Source: Mucidula mucida (lineage: Eukaryota > Basidiomycota > Agaricomycetes > Agaricales > Physalacriaceae). From it: a stretch of DNA of 64,000 bases. Below, in pieces: positions 23,209 to 32,858 of this stretch. The stretch is taken from the NCBI GenBank assembly GCA_015501055.1, contig JADNYV010000024.1, forward strand, positions 273,023 to 337,022, given 5' to 3'. How positions within the stretch are numbered: position 1 is the first letter of the stretch; every line of letters begins with the position of its first letter. The notes beneath the pieces were generated by a model. It did no database searches and was not told where the DNA came from. It saw only the letters and a list, made by a program, of their open reading frames with translations. A program made the position numbers and the translations under genes.

Positions 23209-24253
23209 ATTCCCAAACAAAACGAACCATGTATTAAAGTGTTGCTTAGATCTAAAGGTTTTGTTGTATGTCGTCGTTTGATCAGACCATTTGCAGAAAA
23301 TATCTCAGTCATAAAACAAGATGAAGCACTTGTTAGCTTTGTTTTTTCTTCGTACTTTCTTCACTTATATTTGAGTGAGGAAGCCTGATGTAGAATTATG
23401 GTGACTGGCAGAAGCAAAAGGTGCTGACCTCTCCTGTTAACAGACTGAACTTTCACAGTAGTCGAGTGTAGAGCCTCAGTCAGTCCTACATGCCCGGCAG
23501 GAGACTCTCGAGCTGGCCAGGCCCGTGTTGCTCATCTGACTACCAGGTAACCTCTGCCTACTACCTGAGCAGATCTTGATATACTATTATCTACTAGTAC
23601 TACACTACAACTAACTACTTACTCAGATAGTAGGCATCAGTTACCTGGGGGCATGCGACGCATCGTCGGTCTGGTGACTAGCTGCAATCATTCAGCCCAT
23701 CCAGAGAGGATCAGACCACCCATAGTACTTAGTTCATTATTTGTAGACTTACAAGGCATGATGAGTATTGTACTGTAGACAGAGTTTCAATATAGGAGTG
23801 GTTGGCGAGCTTCTGGTGATCGAGTTGAAGACGTTCGCTGCAGAAGTATACGAAAACACTGCTCAGGAAGAACAGTAGTTTTTTCTAATCCTAAACGAGT
23901 CAATGGTGCATAATATCGGACCTGCCAGATGTATGATAGCATTCCAGTTCTGTTACATTATCTGCGCAGCCTGAGGTTACACTGGACCCTGGTTGCTCCT
24001 TTCTTTATTCATTCATTCGTATCTTTAAACTGCTTGACACTCAGGATAGCTCCACAAGGTAAGCAGAGGAGTGGTCGACAAGATTGCAAGCTTTTGGTGA
24101 TCAAGAAGAGTCAAGACGATATCGATCGTTGCTGCAGAAAGGTAGGAAAACACAGCCAATAAGCTAGATAGCCCCAATGCTCATCGCGTAAATAATATCG
24201 GACCTAAGTAACGTACTATCTGCGCAGGTTACAGAGTTTCCATATGTATCATT
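23209..24253. other. repeat-bearing intergenic region
   Basis: No gene. The region holds a hairpin (23542-23649) and a diverged tandem duplication (about 23795-24300) whose proximal copy overlaps the 3' end of the F-box gene. Confidence 0.6.
23542..23649. repeat. imperfect inverted repeat (hairpin), arms about 31 bp
   Basis: The left arm (23542-23572, beginning ACCAGGTAACC) and the reverse complement of the right arm (about 23619-23649) align over about 31 bp with roughly seven mismatches. Both share TGCCTACTA near the middle. The spacer is about 46 nt of TA-rich sequence. It could be a foldback element remnant or a transcribed hairpin. No flanking target duplication was recognised. Confidence 0.5.
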
Positions 24254-24300
24254 TCATCCTTTCCTTTCCTTGACCTGCTTGACACTCAGGATACCTCGAA
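23795..24300. repeat. diverged tandem duplication of about 240-270 bp
   Basis: Copy A (about 23795-24060) and copy B (about 24070-24310) share ordered blocks: TTGGTGATC/CTGGTGATC, CGTTGCTGCAGAA/CGTTCGCTGCAGAA, TAATATCGGACCT, ATCTGCGCAG, and CTGCTTGACACTCAGGAT followed by AAGCAGAGG. Copy B runs into the last codons of the F-box gene, so copy A contains a decayed copy of that gene's C-terminal codons and 3' flank. Confidence 0.6.
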
Positions 24301-25448
24301 TGGCAAGCAGAGGCATGCCACGAATAACTTCCTCCTTCCAATCACGGGCTGCCTCAAAGTCCCAGGTCCGAGTCGACGAGCAAAAGTCGACAAAGTCGAC
24401 AAGCGGATAAAACGAGTCGAGGAGAAGTATCTCCACACTAGAAACGGAGGGAAGCTTGTCCAAGCAGACATCAACTTCACTCCACGCTACTCGGATGCCC
24501 GTGCAGACTAGGATCGTCAGGTGCTGCAGAGTATCTGGAAACGGGGTGTCCGGTAGGAGATCATACAGGACGACAAAGAGCGAGCGTAAGCACTTGTTCT
24601 CACCCAGACACGATAGGAGCCAGCGACGATACACAACCGCATCTACGAACATTCTAAGTCTGCCAATGAGCACTTGGAGAGAGCGAAGTGTACATACACA
24701 GTGCGGTAGCAATCATCAAATCTTGAACGCTGGACGTGGTGTTGTCCATCAGGGTATACCAGTATCCTGGCATCGTACCCCAGCTGTAGAGCTTCAGACT
24801 TGTCACCGAGGACAGTTTGAAGTATGGCGTGCTCTCGCCGTCGGTGAATGGAAGACGAGGGAGATAGACGTCATCTCTTCGTGCATAGGAGCGTAGCTCG
24901 ATGGGTTCCACGTTCAGAGGGATGGATGGCGCTGGGAAAAAACATGCTCCAAGCGCGCTCGCCTACGCCAGAATGACCCTCCTCGCAAAGAACACTAACC
25001 TGGTTCAATCCCAAATGAGTTAGACGACGGCAGGTACTGAAGATCACATCAACAGCTGCTTCGTTCTCGAACTTCACCTCGCTGAGCCGCACAGTGTGAA
25101 CACCACACGGGATAGCCTTGGCAAAATGAGATGTAGCCGTTTGGATGTCACGTAGGCCTTCTGCTTTGTGCACCGCGTGCTTCCGCAGATCCTCACCGTC
25201 TTGACAAAATGACCAATGGAAGGGAGCAGGCCGATGAATGAAGCCTCGCTGAAAACGGGAAGAGTATGCGCTGGCCTGCCGGCCCGCTCCGGGTCGTTCT
25301 TATCGTCGAGCAAAGTGATTTCACGGTAGAGGTATCTCCGAGCGACAGGCGCGAAGGCGCTACATACTGAGGAATGCGATGTCATGCGACATGTAGAAGA
25401 CGACGAGTTCAACGATTTCTTGAGGTAGTGGGAATTTGTAATGGTTCA
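24254..25448 (-). pseudogene. F-box/leucine-rich domain protein, frame-disrupted
   Basis: The start MNHYKFPLPQEIVELVVFYM (ATG at 25448) is the usual agaricomycete F-box opening, 'FPxEIxDxIxxxL'. The expected continuation CSAFAPVARRYLYREITLLDD lies in another frame: a stop (TAG near 25362) interrupts, and the frame changes at 25355-25370. A second change is needed near 25180 (VRICGS to HAVHKAEGLRDIQ). Downstream pieces are typical of these ligase-adaptor-like proteins: RLTHLGLNQ, LPRLPFTDGESTPYFKLSSVTSL and the closing WKEEVIRGMPLLAIRGILSV. An intron (25000-ish, GTTAGT to GCGTAG) and another near 24660-24700 are plausible. Such genes form large, quickly evolving families and often decay, so true pseudogenisation is more believable here than for the housekeeping genes. 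Assembly indels cannot be excluded. Confidence 0.65.
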
Positions 25449-25900
25449 TGATATTAACGTCGAAGTCTGGAAATTCATTGTTCCCATCAGTCAGTCAGAT
25501 AGAGCGAAATGAGCGAACGGCACCTTTGACAGAATTGGTTTCTTCAGAGTGTCGGTTCTGTGGAGTGATTGTGGGTGCAATGCTCGTCGTCTTTGACCCT
25601 TTTCTGCTATTTCAGCGTTTCAGATAAAATGTTGATACTCATCATTATTGTTGGAAGCTGAAGGCGGTGATCTTCCCACAGCCCAGGTCGACAAGAAGCT
25701 GTTAATGAATGGAGACCATAGTTATCTAGGACTTGATTGCGAAAATTGTGTACAGTATATGCAGGTTGATGATAAGGTAACATGTGGATGCGATAGCTGG
25801 AGTCGAAGCAGAGGAATATATGGGAATGAGATGATATATAAGGATGTCGCAATGCCAGGGAGTGATTTAAAGGTGATTATTAATGGTCCGTATTCCGACT
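25449..25900. other. intergenic between TFIIA large subunit and F-box gene
   Basis: A plus-strand open frame (25648-25932, without an ATG at its start) runs antisense to the TFIIA 3' end. It has no recognisable domain and is not called. Confidence 0.45.
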
Positions 25901-26987
25901 TTACCATTCGAACTCTCTGCGAAGCATTATGAACTCTCATGATATTGTAGGCGAGAATTAACTCACCCAGTGCACTTTTGGAACAAATAGTCTTTGCCAT
26001 TGACATGTATCATTCCGTCTTTTAGAATGCACTTCCACTTGTTCTTAACGCGAGCAACCTAGACAAATTGCTTAGCGCAAAGGAAAACGCAAATCAGACA
26101 ACGTAGATACCTTGTCGTACGTGCAGAACACGATGTCCGAGTCAGCACCAGCACCATCCTCGGCGTCTGCCTCATTCTCAGTATCCGAGTCGTCCAGATC
26201 ACTATTGATAGCCTCTGACTCTTGGCTAGCAGGAGTAGCTTGTACTGGACGTTGAGGCAAGGACGGATGGTTGGAATGCGGGGCGAACGGAGGCGGGGAA
26301 GGCGACTCGTCCGAGTCCTCCGAAGGTCCATCAGCCTGTGGAATGCGTTTGCCAGCCTGTTGTTGATCTAAAGAAACGTCAAGACGGTCCCGATGGAATG
26401 AGAAGAAAGCCTACTCGTAGAAGTCGGAACTTGCACCGAGGTAGGGAACGAAAGTACACCCGCTTGGCCACCCAAGTGAGGAGGAGGACGCAATGCACCT
26501 AGTTGGGGTCCCGGAAGCGCGGGAATGCTGTACTGCCCAGCGAGGATATATCTTGCATCAACAGGCTCGTCTTGACGGTAGGAGCATACGAGGTCGTTGG
26601 GGCAGCGTAGTGTTGGTGGCTAGGCATCAAATGCATCTGCGGATGCTGGACAGCGTACGCATGCTGAGGCTGCGGGACTTGCTGGTGCTGTTGGTGCTGC
26701 TGCTGGGCAGGCGGATTCTCGAATTCGGCAACGTGCGAAGCGACGACCTTTTCCTCCCATTTCTGAGCAGGCATGGGCGGCGGTACGACAACAAAGACAT
26801 AAAGGAAAACATACAGCCTGCAACTGGGCGAGAACGTCTTCGGGACGCCATACTCTTCAAATTCGGGCTTAATTTGCTCCATAACATCGTCGATGACGGC
26901 GCGGTAGACATTGGGCTCAAGAGCTGTTACTCTCGCTTGCTATAAGGCAGCATGCTGTTTATTGCTCACCACTATTTTATTCGACAT
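25901..26987 (-). CDS. TOA1: transcription factor TFIIA large (alpha/beta) subunit
   Basis: TFIIA stabilises TBP on promoter DNA. Exon 1 encodes MSNKIV (ATG at 26987) and splices to PNVYRAVIDDVMEQIKPEF, the four-helix-bundle N-terminus. The continuation is KWEEKVVASHVAEFE, then a Gln/His/Pro-rich spacer. An acidic stretch follows (SDLDDSDTENEADAEDGAG), leading to the beta-barrel C-terminus DIVFCTYDKV, VKNKWKCILKDG, GKDYLFQKCTG. A last intron (25917-25966, GTGAGT to TTCGCAG) adds the exon encoding EFEW and TAA at 25901-25903. This is the invariant end of fungal TOA1, so the in-frame TGA before it is intronic. Two single-base frame losses are needed: near 26841-26845 (GVP to EDVLAQLQA) and near 26578-26583 (TTSYAP to YRQDEPVDARYIL). 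The protein is essential, so these are probably sequence errors. Confidence 0.88.
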
Positions 26988-27283
26988 CCTCGACGCTGCT
27001 AGGGCACGGCTGGTGTGTCGGGCGACACGACGGCGAGCACTGCGGGCGACGTGGTGGGGGTAGGAAAGAGGAATGAAGGCTTATATACCAGCTGCCATTC
27101 TGGGTGATAGAGCTCCGGGTAGCCTAATTCCCACGCACGGACCGCTTAAACGCCACACCCCACTTGCCATCACAAAATATGACGCGTCTAAGCTCCTCCT
27201 ACCTTGCTGTTATTAAAATGACGTACGGGCCATCCGAGCCTTCATAAGCGCTCTCATTTGCTGTGGAGTAGACCCACTTCATC

Positions 27284-27829
27284 ATGCCTCTGTTCAAATC
27301 TCGCCAAGAAGAAACCAGTCTGCTCCTCCTCGTGCCGAGTCTCCTACTCGCAAAGGCAGTCTATTCCGCAGACGCTCTCATTCTCTTTCCAATGATTCCT
27401 ACCATACTTCCAATACCACAAAAAGTAGTGGATTCTTTGGACGTCGCTCGTCCTCCTCGGACCGTGACAACTCCAGCATCGGTCGCGGTGGCGGTAGCCA
27501 GACGTCCAAGCGTTCTGGTGGTCTCTTTGGCTTTGGCGGCCACATGTCACACGACCCCAGCATCATGGCCGCGAGGCAAAAAGTCTCTGAAGCCGAGGAC
27601 TCTGAACACGCAGCCGACCGTGCCCTTGCCGAAGCCCGCAGCAGCGTCCGCGACGCACGGGAACATGTTAAATTCCTCGAACAAGAAGCCAAGGAAGAGT
27701 AAGCATTGCTCTCATTTCTATTGATTGTCGCACTCATTATCTTTTCAAAGTGCCTTGCGTGCGAAAACAAAACAAGCCGAGGCGAAGGTAGTCAGCAAGA
27801 CTGCTCGCGCCCTCGGACGTCATGGTTGA
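27284..27829 (+). CDS. small basic, coiled-coil-ended protein conserved in basidiomycetes, function unknown
   Basis: ATG at 27284 gives MPLFKS. The natural continuation is in another frame: SPRRNQSAPPRAESPTRKG, a Ser/Arg-rich region with KSSGFFGRRSSSSD and GGLFGFGGHMSHDPSIM. It then becomes a helical, charged segment: ARQKVSEAEDSEHAADRAL and VRDAREHVKFLEQEAKE. An intron (GTAAGC after 27700, ending AAAG near 27751) joins to DALRAKTKQAEAKVVSKTA and GRHG-stop at 27829. The frame change is at 27298-27302, as if one base were missing directly after the start. I recall similar small 'MPxFG/FK..' proteins in agaricomycetes without a known role. The predicted C-terminal helix with heptad-like Ala/Leu spacing suggests self-association. 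Divergent from TFIIA (296 bp). Confidence 0.65.
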
Positions 27830-28439
27830 ATGTTAGAGATATTCACGTCCTACCGCAGCAGTGGATAGATACCCTTCTAGCCGTCTATTCATCTGCATCA
27901 TTTTCATGATACCTGCACATTTTCATTCAACGGAACGTTCCGATTTCTACCTACTCTTGTATTCTATGTACTTTACCCTGCGGCTGTGCGCTGAATGTTA
28001 CATTCACAAATTTACCTTGCCCTCCCAGCTATATCACGATTAACCTCTTCAGTCACTCTCAGGTCCTCGAACTAATGCCCGTTTCAATTCACGACATGGA
28101 CATATAGTATTGAAAGTTCATTATCTGACTGAACAGAGTTTGAAAACGTGGTAGATCTGTACGCCTACCATTCTCTGGATGTGTGATGGAATCAGGCAGG
28201 ATACATTCACGGCAAGCGTAAATCTACACCGTTGGTAATCACAAAATCATAAGGGTCACCGTCTGTGATGCTCGCAATAGCACCGCACAGGCGTGTTAAA
28301 TTCTACGCAGCGTCGATCCACGGTTCGTAGATAGGTAATAACGAAAATTGGTGGTGGTGTATCGGTTAAATATCGTATATGGCTGTAAATATCCTCTTAC
28401 ATTTCACCAAGATAGCAATGAATAAGATCAACGAAAATA
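27830..28439. other. intergenic
   Basis: No gene or repeat recognised. It presumably contains the 3' ends of two convergent transcripts. Confidence 0.5.
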
Positions 28440-31207
28440 TCACGTCCTACTGAACGTTTGCGACCCGAAACTCAGCAACGCAAGGCCTCCGACCCACGCC
28501 GTCTGCACAACCGCTCGCCCAACAGGTGTCAGCTCGATAACGGGCCGCGGCTGACCTTGTTCCTCAGCCTCCTCCGCAATAGTCCCTGGAGGGTATGCAT
28601 TATACATCATGCACAAACCCAAATTGACCAGCCCATCTGGTATGAATTCCACGCCCGCCTCCCGATTGCGGCATATCCCAATAAGCTCAGTCGTCGTGTT
28701 TGAGCTGATGGGCGGCATCTTCTCAAATGCCTCCTGGAGCGGCCCATTCACAGTTATTCCTTCGGACACCCTCATCCCCGAACCCTGAATGTCCTTGTGA
28801 GATACCAGACGCCCCGTCATATTGAATCCTGTAAGAAGAATGTCCTTCTCGTCGTCCTTCTTGGACTCATGAGAGGTGGTCGGGCTGATCCGTTTGGGTG
28901 TAGGCGGTGTGGAAGCGGGCGGATTTGGCTTGTAACAGACCAGTAGATACTGTCTCTCTACTGGCGGCATCACAAAATCCTCTGTATCAGCCGTCGCCGG
29001 GTCCGTCTCGCTTGGCCAAAGAGGTATTAGCATGAAGAGTACTTCATCGGGTACTTCTCTGAATAACTCCACCCATCCTTCGTTTCCTACAGCTTCCCTG
29101 CGCCTTCCCTTCTCCTTGTCTCGATCCTTGCCCTTCCCATTGCGGGGCTTGTTCACTTGCAACAGGCCGACCTCTTGGAAGCTATGGTTCAAGTTTTCAA
29201 CCACACGCTGAGTCTGTTCTTGCTTGTTTCTTGGCTCGAGCGTCACCCAAACAGGATCGTAGACCACCATGCGTTGAGCGGGTAGCTCTGAGCGCCTGGA
29301 TCGGAAGAGGAGCCGTGAGAGGAAACTTGAATTATCGTCCGAGCCGTGAACTTGATTGTGCTGCCGTAACTGGTCGAGCTGTGCAGCATCGACGGTACCA
29401 TAAGCTTCAGAGTGCGGCGTACGCGGAGGTACAGGCTCCTCATCAGAAGACCAGGAAGATCGCCGTACACGCCGAGGTGGCGCAGGTCCTGAACTCGACG
29501 TCGGCCGACTCGTAGAGGCCACACTACCACCGCTCGACTGTGGATCAAACGGTTTCTTGCGGGCCGACGAGTAACCCCGCTCGCGTCGTTTAGACCTATC
29601 GTCTTCCAGCAAACCATGACTTTCCAACTTGCGAGTCGATGTCGTACTGGTAAAAGCTTCCTGCACTTTCCGCGGGGCTAGAAGAATCATGTTGGACGCC
29701 ATCGATCTGCGTCCGCCTGGTCCCCGGTAGAATCGAGATACCGAGAAGGCGATGGTCTTGGAATGTTTGTGAACCATCACACATGGGTCGTCATGCTTCG
29801 CGTTCCCTCTGGTGAATCCATCACGAAAATGGTCAACCACGAGACGTTGCGCAGGACTTTTCTCGCTATCTTTACGAAAATCAGAGTGGAAAAGCAGAAA
29901 TAGCAACGAATCTTACTCTCTTCCTGTTTGATAGATCGGCGGTCCACTTTGAAACGTCCAACAAGTTCATTGGCCCATATTTCTTGAAGCCCAATTGGCA
30001 TGCCCTTCCAATTGGTGGGGTGACGCCACGCTTCTTTCTCCCCTCGATGGGAAGGGGTGGAACTCAGGCCAAACTTGGATGAGTCACCCAAGCTGTTTCG
30101 GCCTTTCTTGGAGGTAGGGGAGGTAGGGGAAGGGCCGCCGCCGTCTGCACGTTCTCTAGAAAACGTCCAAGCACGGCTTTGATCCCGATAGTCCGGAGCC
30201 CAATACTTGACAGCACGAAAGAAAGGATCTTCAGTAGAGAAAATACTAGCAGTTGTCGCAGTACTGGGTCTTCGTCCCCACGGAAATATTGAGTTGGAAG
30301 AGCCTCGTCGCGATTCGGACTGAGCAGCGAAGGTCGGTTGATCAAAGGACGTTATACCGCGTGTTATGTCGCCCCAGTCAAGATCAAAGTCTTGTGTAAT
30401 GGGAGGCGCTGTTACGAGCGTTATGGGAGCGGGGGTGGGGTGAGTGGGGGATTCCTTGGCTTTGCCTTTGCGCGCACGCAGACTCTTCCAGTCTCCGTCA
30501 CTTTCGGGAACAGAATTCGGTTCGTTGGGATTGACGCTCGGAAGGGTTAGCGGGCTCTCGCCATCCAGGCTCTTGCTTGGTCTCCGTAACGTGAGGATAC
30601 TGCCTTCTCTATCTCGCTCCGGTACGGCAATGGGTAGGCTAACCCTACGCTCTCCATAGCCGCTCGCAAAGCTAGCTGCAGGCGTCTGAGCTACATGACG
30701 GTCTTCAATATCAATTGTACTTCCGTCGTACATCACAGAGCTGATCTCTATCCGCTCTTCATCAGAGTAATACATGTAATCGTCAAACTCGATGCCATCA
30801 GACAAAGATGCTATTGATGTAGAGGCGGAGGCGGAAGAAGTCCCAAATGTGTGATGCGAGGCGGTGCTTGGGGATCGCTTTCGGCGTGAGGGTCCTGGGG
30901 AGGTCTGCGATGAATGACTACGCCGGGAGGAGACGACTGGCTGGGGGTTGTCGACAACGGAAGGACGTGGGGTAACGTCGAACGCGGCGGCAGAGTCGTC
31001 ATCGGTAGAATCGTCAAGCGGACTGACCGGGGAAGCCGAAACAGACCCGCCTGAGTGCGCATTTCCGAATGAGAACGAGTTGAGCGAATTAACGGTGTAG
31101 AGATCGGTGTATGGTTTGAACGCGGCTGGCGACGAATTGGGCGGCGGGGGGAGGTTCGCATTAGGAGTGACTGCAGATAGAGATGGACGACGAATTGGGT
31201 CGCTCAT
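28440..31207 (-). CDS. large low-complexity protein with conserved C-terminal domain, function unknown
   Basis: Two exons. The first (start MSDPIRRPSL at 31207) encodes about 420 residues, mostly Ser/Pro-rich and disordered. It has acidic and Tyr-rich patches (FDDYMYYSDEERIEISS), a block that looks conserved (FDLDWGDITRGITSFD) and a folded-looking end (WKGMPIGLQEIWANELVGRF). An intron near 29866-29920 (GTAAGA to GTAAAG) joins EE to NSEKSPAQRLVVDHF. The second exon encodes CVMVHKHSKTIAFSVSRFYRG, more disordered stretches, then a globular C-terminal part. That part includes RMVVYDPVWVTLEP, WVELFREVPDEVLFMLIPLWP, RQYLLVCYKP and PDGLVNLGLCMMYNAYPPG, and ends VQTAWVGGLALLSFGSQTF. About 900 residues in total and intact. 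I do not recognise a domain; agaricomycete homologues are likely. No membrane segment is evident except a weak C-terminal hydrophobic stretch. Confidence 0.75.
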
Positions 31208-31710
31208 GGGATGTCTGCGCCGGGCGAGTAATTCAGAGTCTAGATTCAATCGATGTAAATACACCTACGATGGTTTCCGGGAGTGGGTGAACGAGTCTGG
31301 TGGGTTTTCTGGAGAAAATGGCAGCTTTGAGGTGCTCGCGGTCGTGCTCGTCGTTGACGTGGCTGAATTGCGCCGCCGAGTTGAATCGTAACTGGATTTG
31401 CGAGTCGACAATGGGCGTTTGGACGACCAGATCATGAAATAACAGACAGTGAGGCCCTCGTCGGCTCTCTATCGTGCATACAGTGGAATAGTCCAGATGT
31501 AGCAGGCGGCACGGCTCAGCGCTGGCGCGAGTCGGATTCCCTCGGTGGAAGCGAGACGCAACTTGATAGGCACACACTTCCGCAAAAAGGCCACGTGCGC
31601 CATGTCTACCTTATTCTTCTTTCGGCCAAGTCCTTGTGCTCCTCCCACCATTGTCCGTTTTATCTTCACTGTTTGACTACCCTGGCCGACATGTCTCGGC
31701 TATTTCGACA
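31208..31710. other. intergenic between unknown protein and candidate small gene
   Basis: Upstream region of the minus-strand unknown gene. Short overlapping open frames on both strands show no recognisable domain. Confidence 0.4.
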
Positions 31711-32071
31711 ATGCCCTCAGCAGGTCCACGCTTCAGACTGTCCAATTCCCGATCGTCGAACTCATCTAACCCCAATGCTCGCTTTGCCCGATTTGCTGCT
31801 CCTTTAACCGATGCCAACGATCTGTGTTTCATTTCCATGGATTCCACTCAAGGGAAGTTTGGGTCAGTTGATCTTAATTTGTTTAAGGCTACGCGAAGGT
31901 ACTTGCCCTCACTCAAGATAAGTACTTCAGGCCTTTTCTGGGCCCAGTATCCTCACTCTTGGCCTCTTGGATGGCTTTGGATTGCCGTGCACGTGGTTTA
32001 TACACGTCTTTGAGCTAAGGATTTCTCAACAACCCCAAGTTTTGGAGAATCAATCTGTCCAAGTGTCTTGA
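31711..32071 (+). CDS. candidate small two-exon gene, hypothetical
   Basis: ATG at 31711 opens MPSAGPRFRLSNSRSSNSSN, continuing to LTDANDLCFISMDSTQGKFG. An intron of about 85 nt (GTCAGT after 31860 to CCCAG near 31946) would join to ILTLGLLDGFGLPCTWFIHV and ELRISQQPQVLENQSVQVS-stop. This gives about 90 residues with one hydrophobic segment. No family recognised. The reading depends on one guessed intron and may be chance. Confidence 0.25.
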
Positions 32072-32858
32072 GGCCGATTTTGTCGGACACACGAATATTC
32101 CCTTAGCGCTGTCAATCTAGTCGATTATTTCATATAGGTGCTCCTTCGTGCTCCCACTATAAAGATCATAATTGCGCCACAGGCGTAAAGACACCGACCG
32201 GCAAATAGCTTGAACCCCGAAGATCGGCATCGCTTGGTTTACTACTTCAGACCGTCCTTTCCTGCAGCGAGCTTGGGAGCCATAGACTTGAACACAGAAA
32301 CTCCCCTGGTGTCATGAATACGGGTCTTCTAGTGACAATTTGTGACCAGGTCTTGTGTCAGCGCACTGTAAGATGTGGACTAAAGTTGGTCAACCAGCGA
32401 ATCTCTCATCTGGTCTTTTCTATCTACGGCTCTTACGTCCGGACTAGTCAAAATCGTGCTCTTCAAACCATTTTCCGGAGTTCTTTCTGACACCGAAATG
32501 TGATTATAATCCTCGCCTATCAATCACTATTGCGGTAAATGCCATTCGAAAAGAACAAATCAGAAGACTTGCAATCTCTTGCAATGCGCTACCACCGACT
32601 GGGATTATGCGCAGCAGCGCCAGGCGCGGAAATGCGTCGTCAGCTCGCTGCTCCGCAAATCTACCAAAGAATCACAGAGTCGCGAGGAGCGCGAGTAAAC
32701 GACATACTTTGATCTTGTGGCGGATTATTAGTACAGCAGGCGTATTACTACGTGGGCGATAATGTACAGACAACTTTCCTGCATCAGAAAAACGAGGTAC
32801 AAATAGGTGAAAATGTTGTAAATATATCGTAATAGTTGTTCATGGGCAAAGTTATTTA
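32072..32858. other. intergenic with one short open frame
   Basis: A 57-codon ATG-initiated frame (32539-32712, MPFEKNKSEDL..ARVNDIL) is present on the plus strand. It is below usual gene size and has no recognisable domain. Otherwise nothing seen. Confidence 0.35.

Noticed and set aside
25961..25968. TGA directly after QKCTG as the stop of the TFIIA large subunit
   Set aside because: It lies inside a GTGAGT intron; splicing adds the invariant EFEW and the true TAA at 25901-25903.
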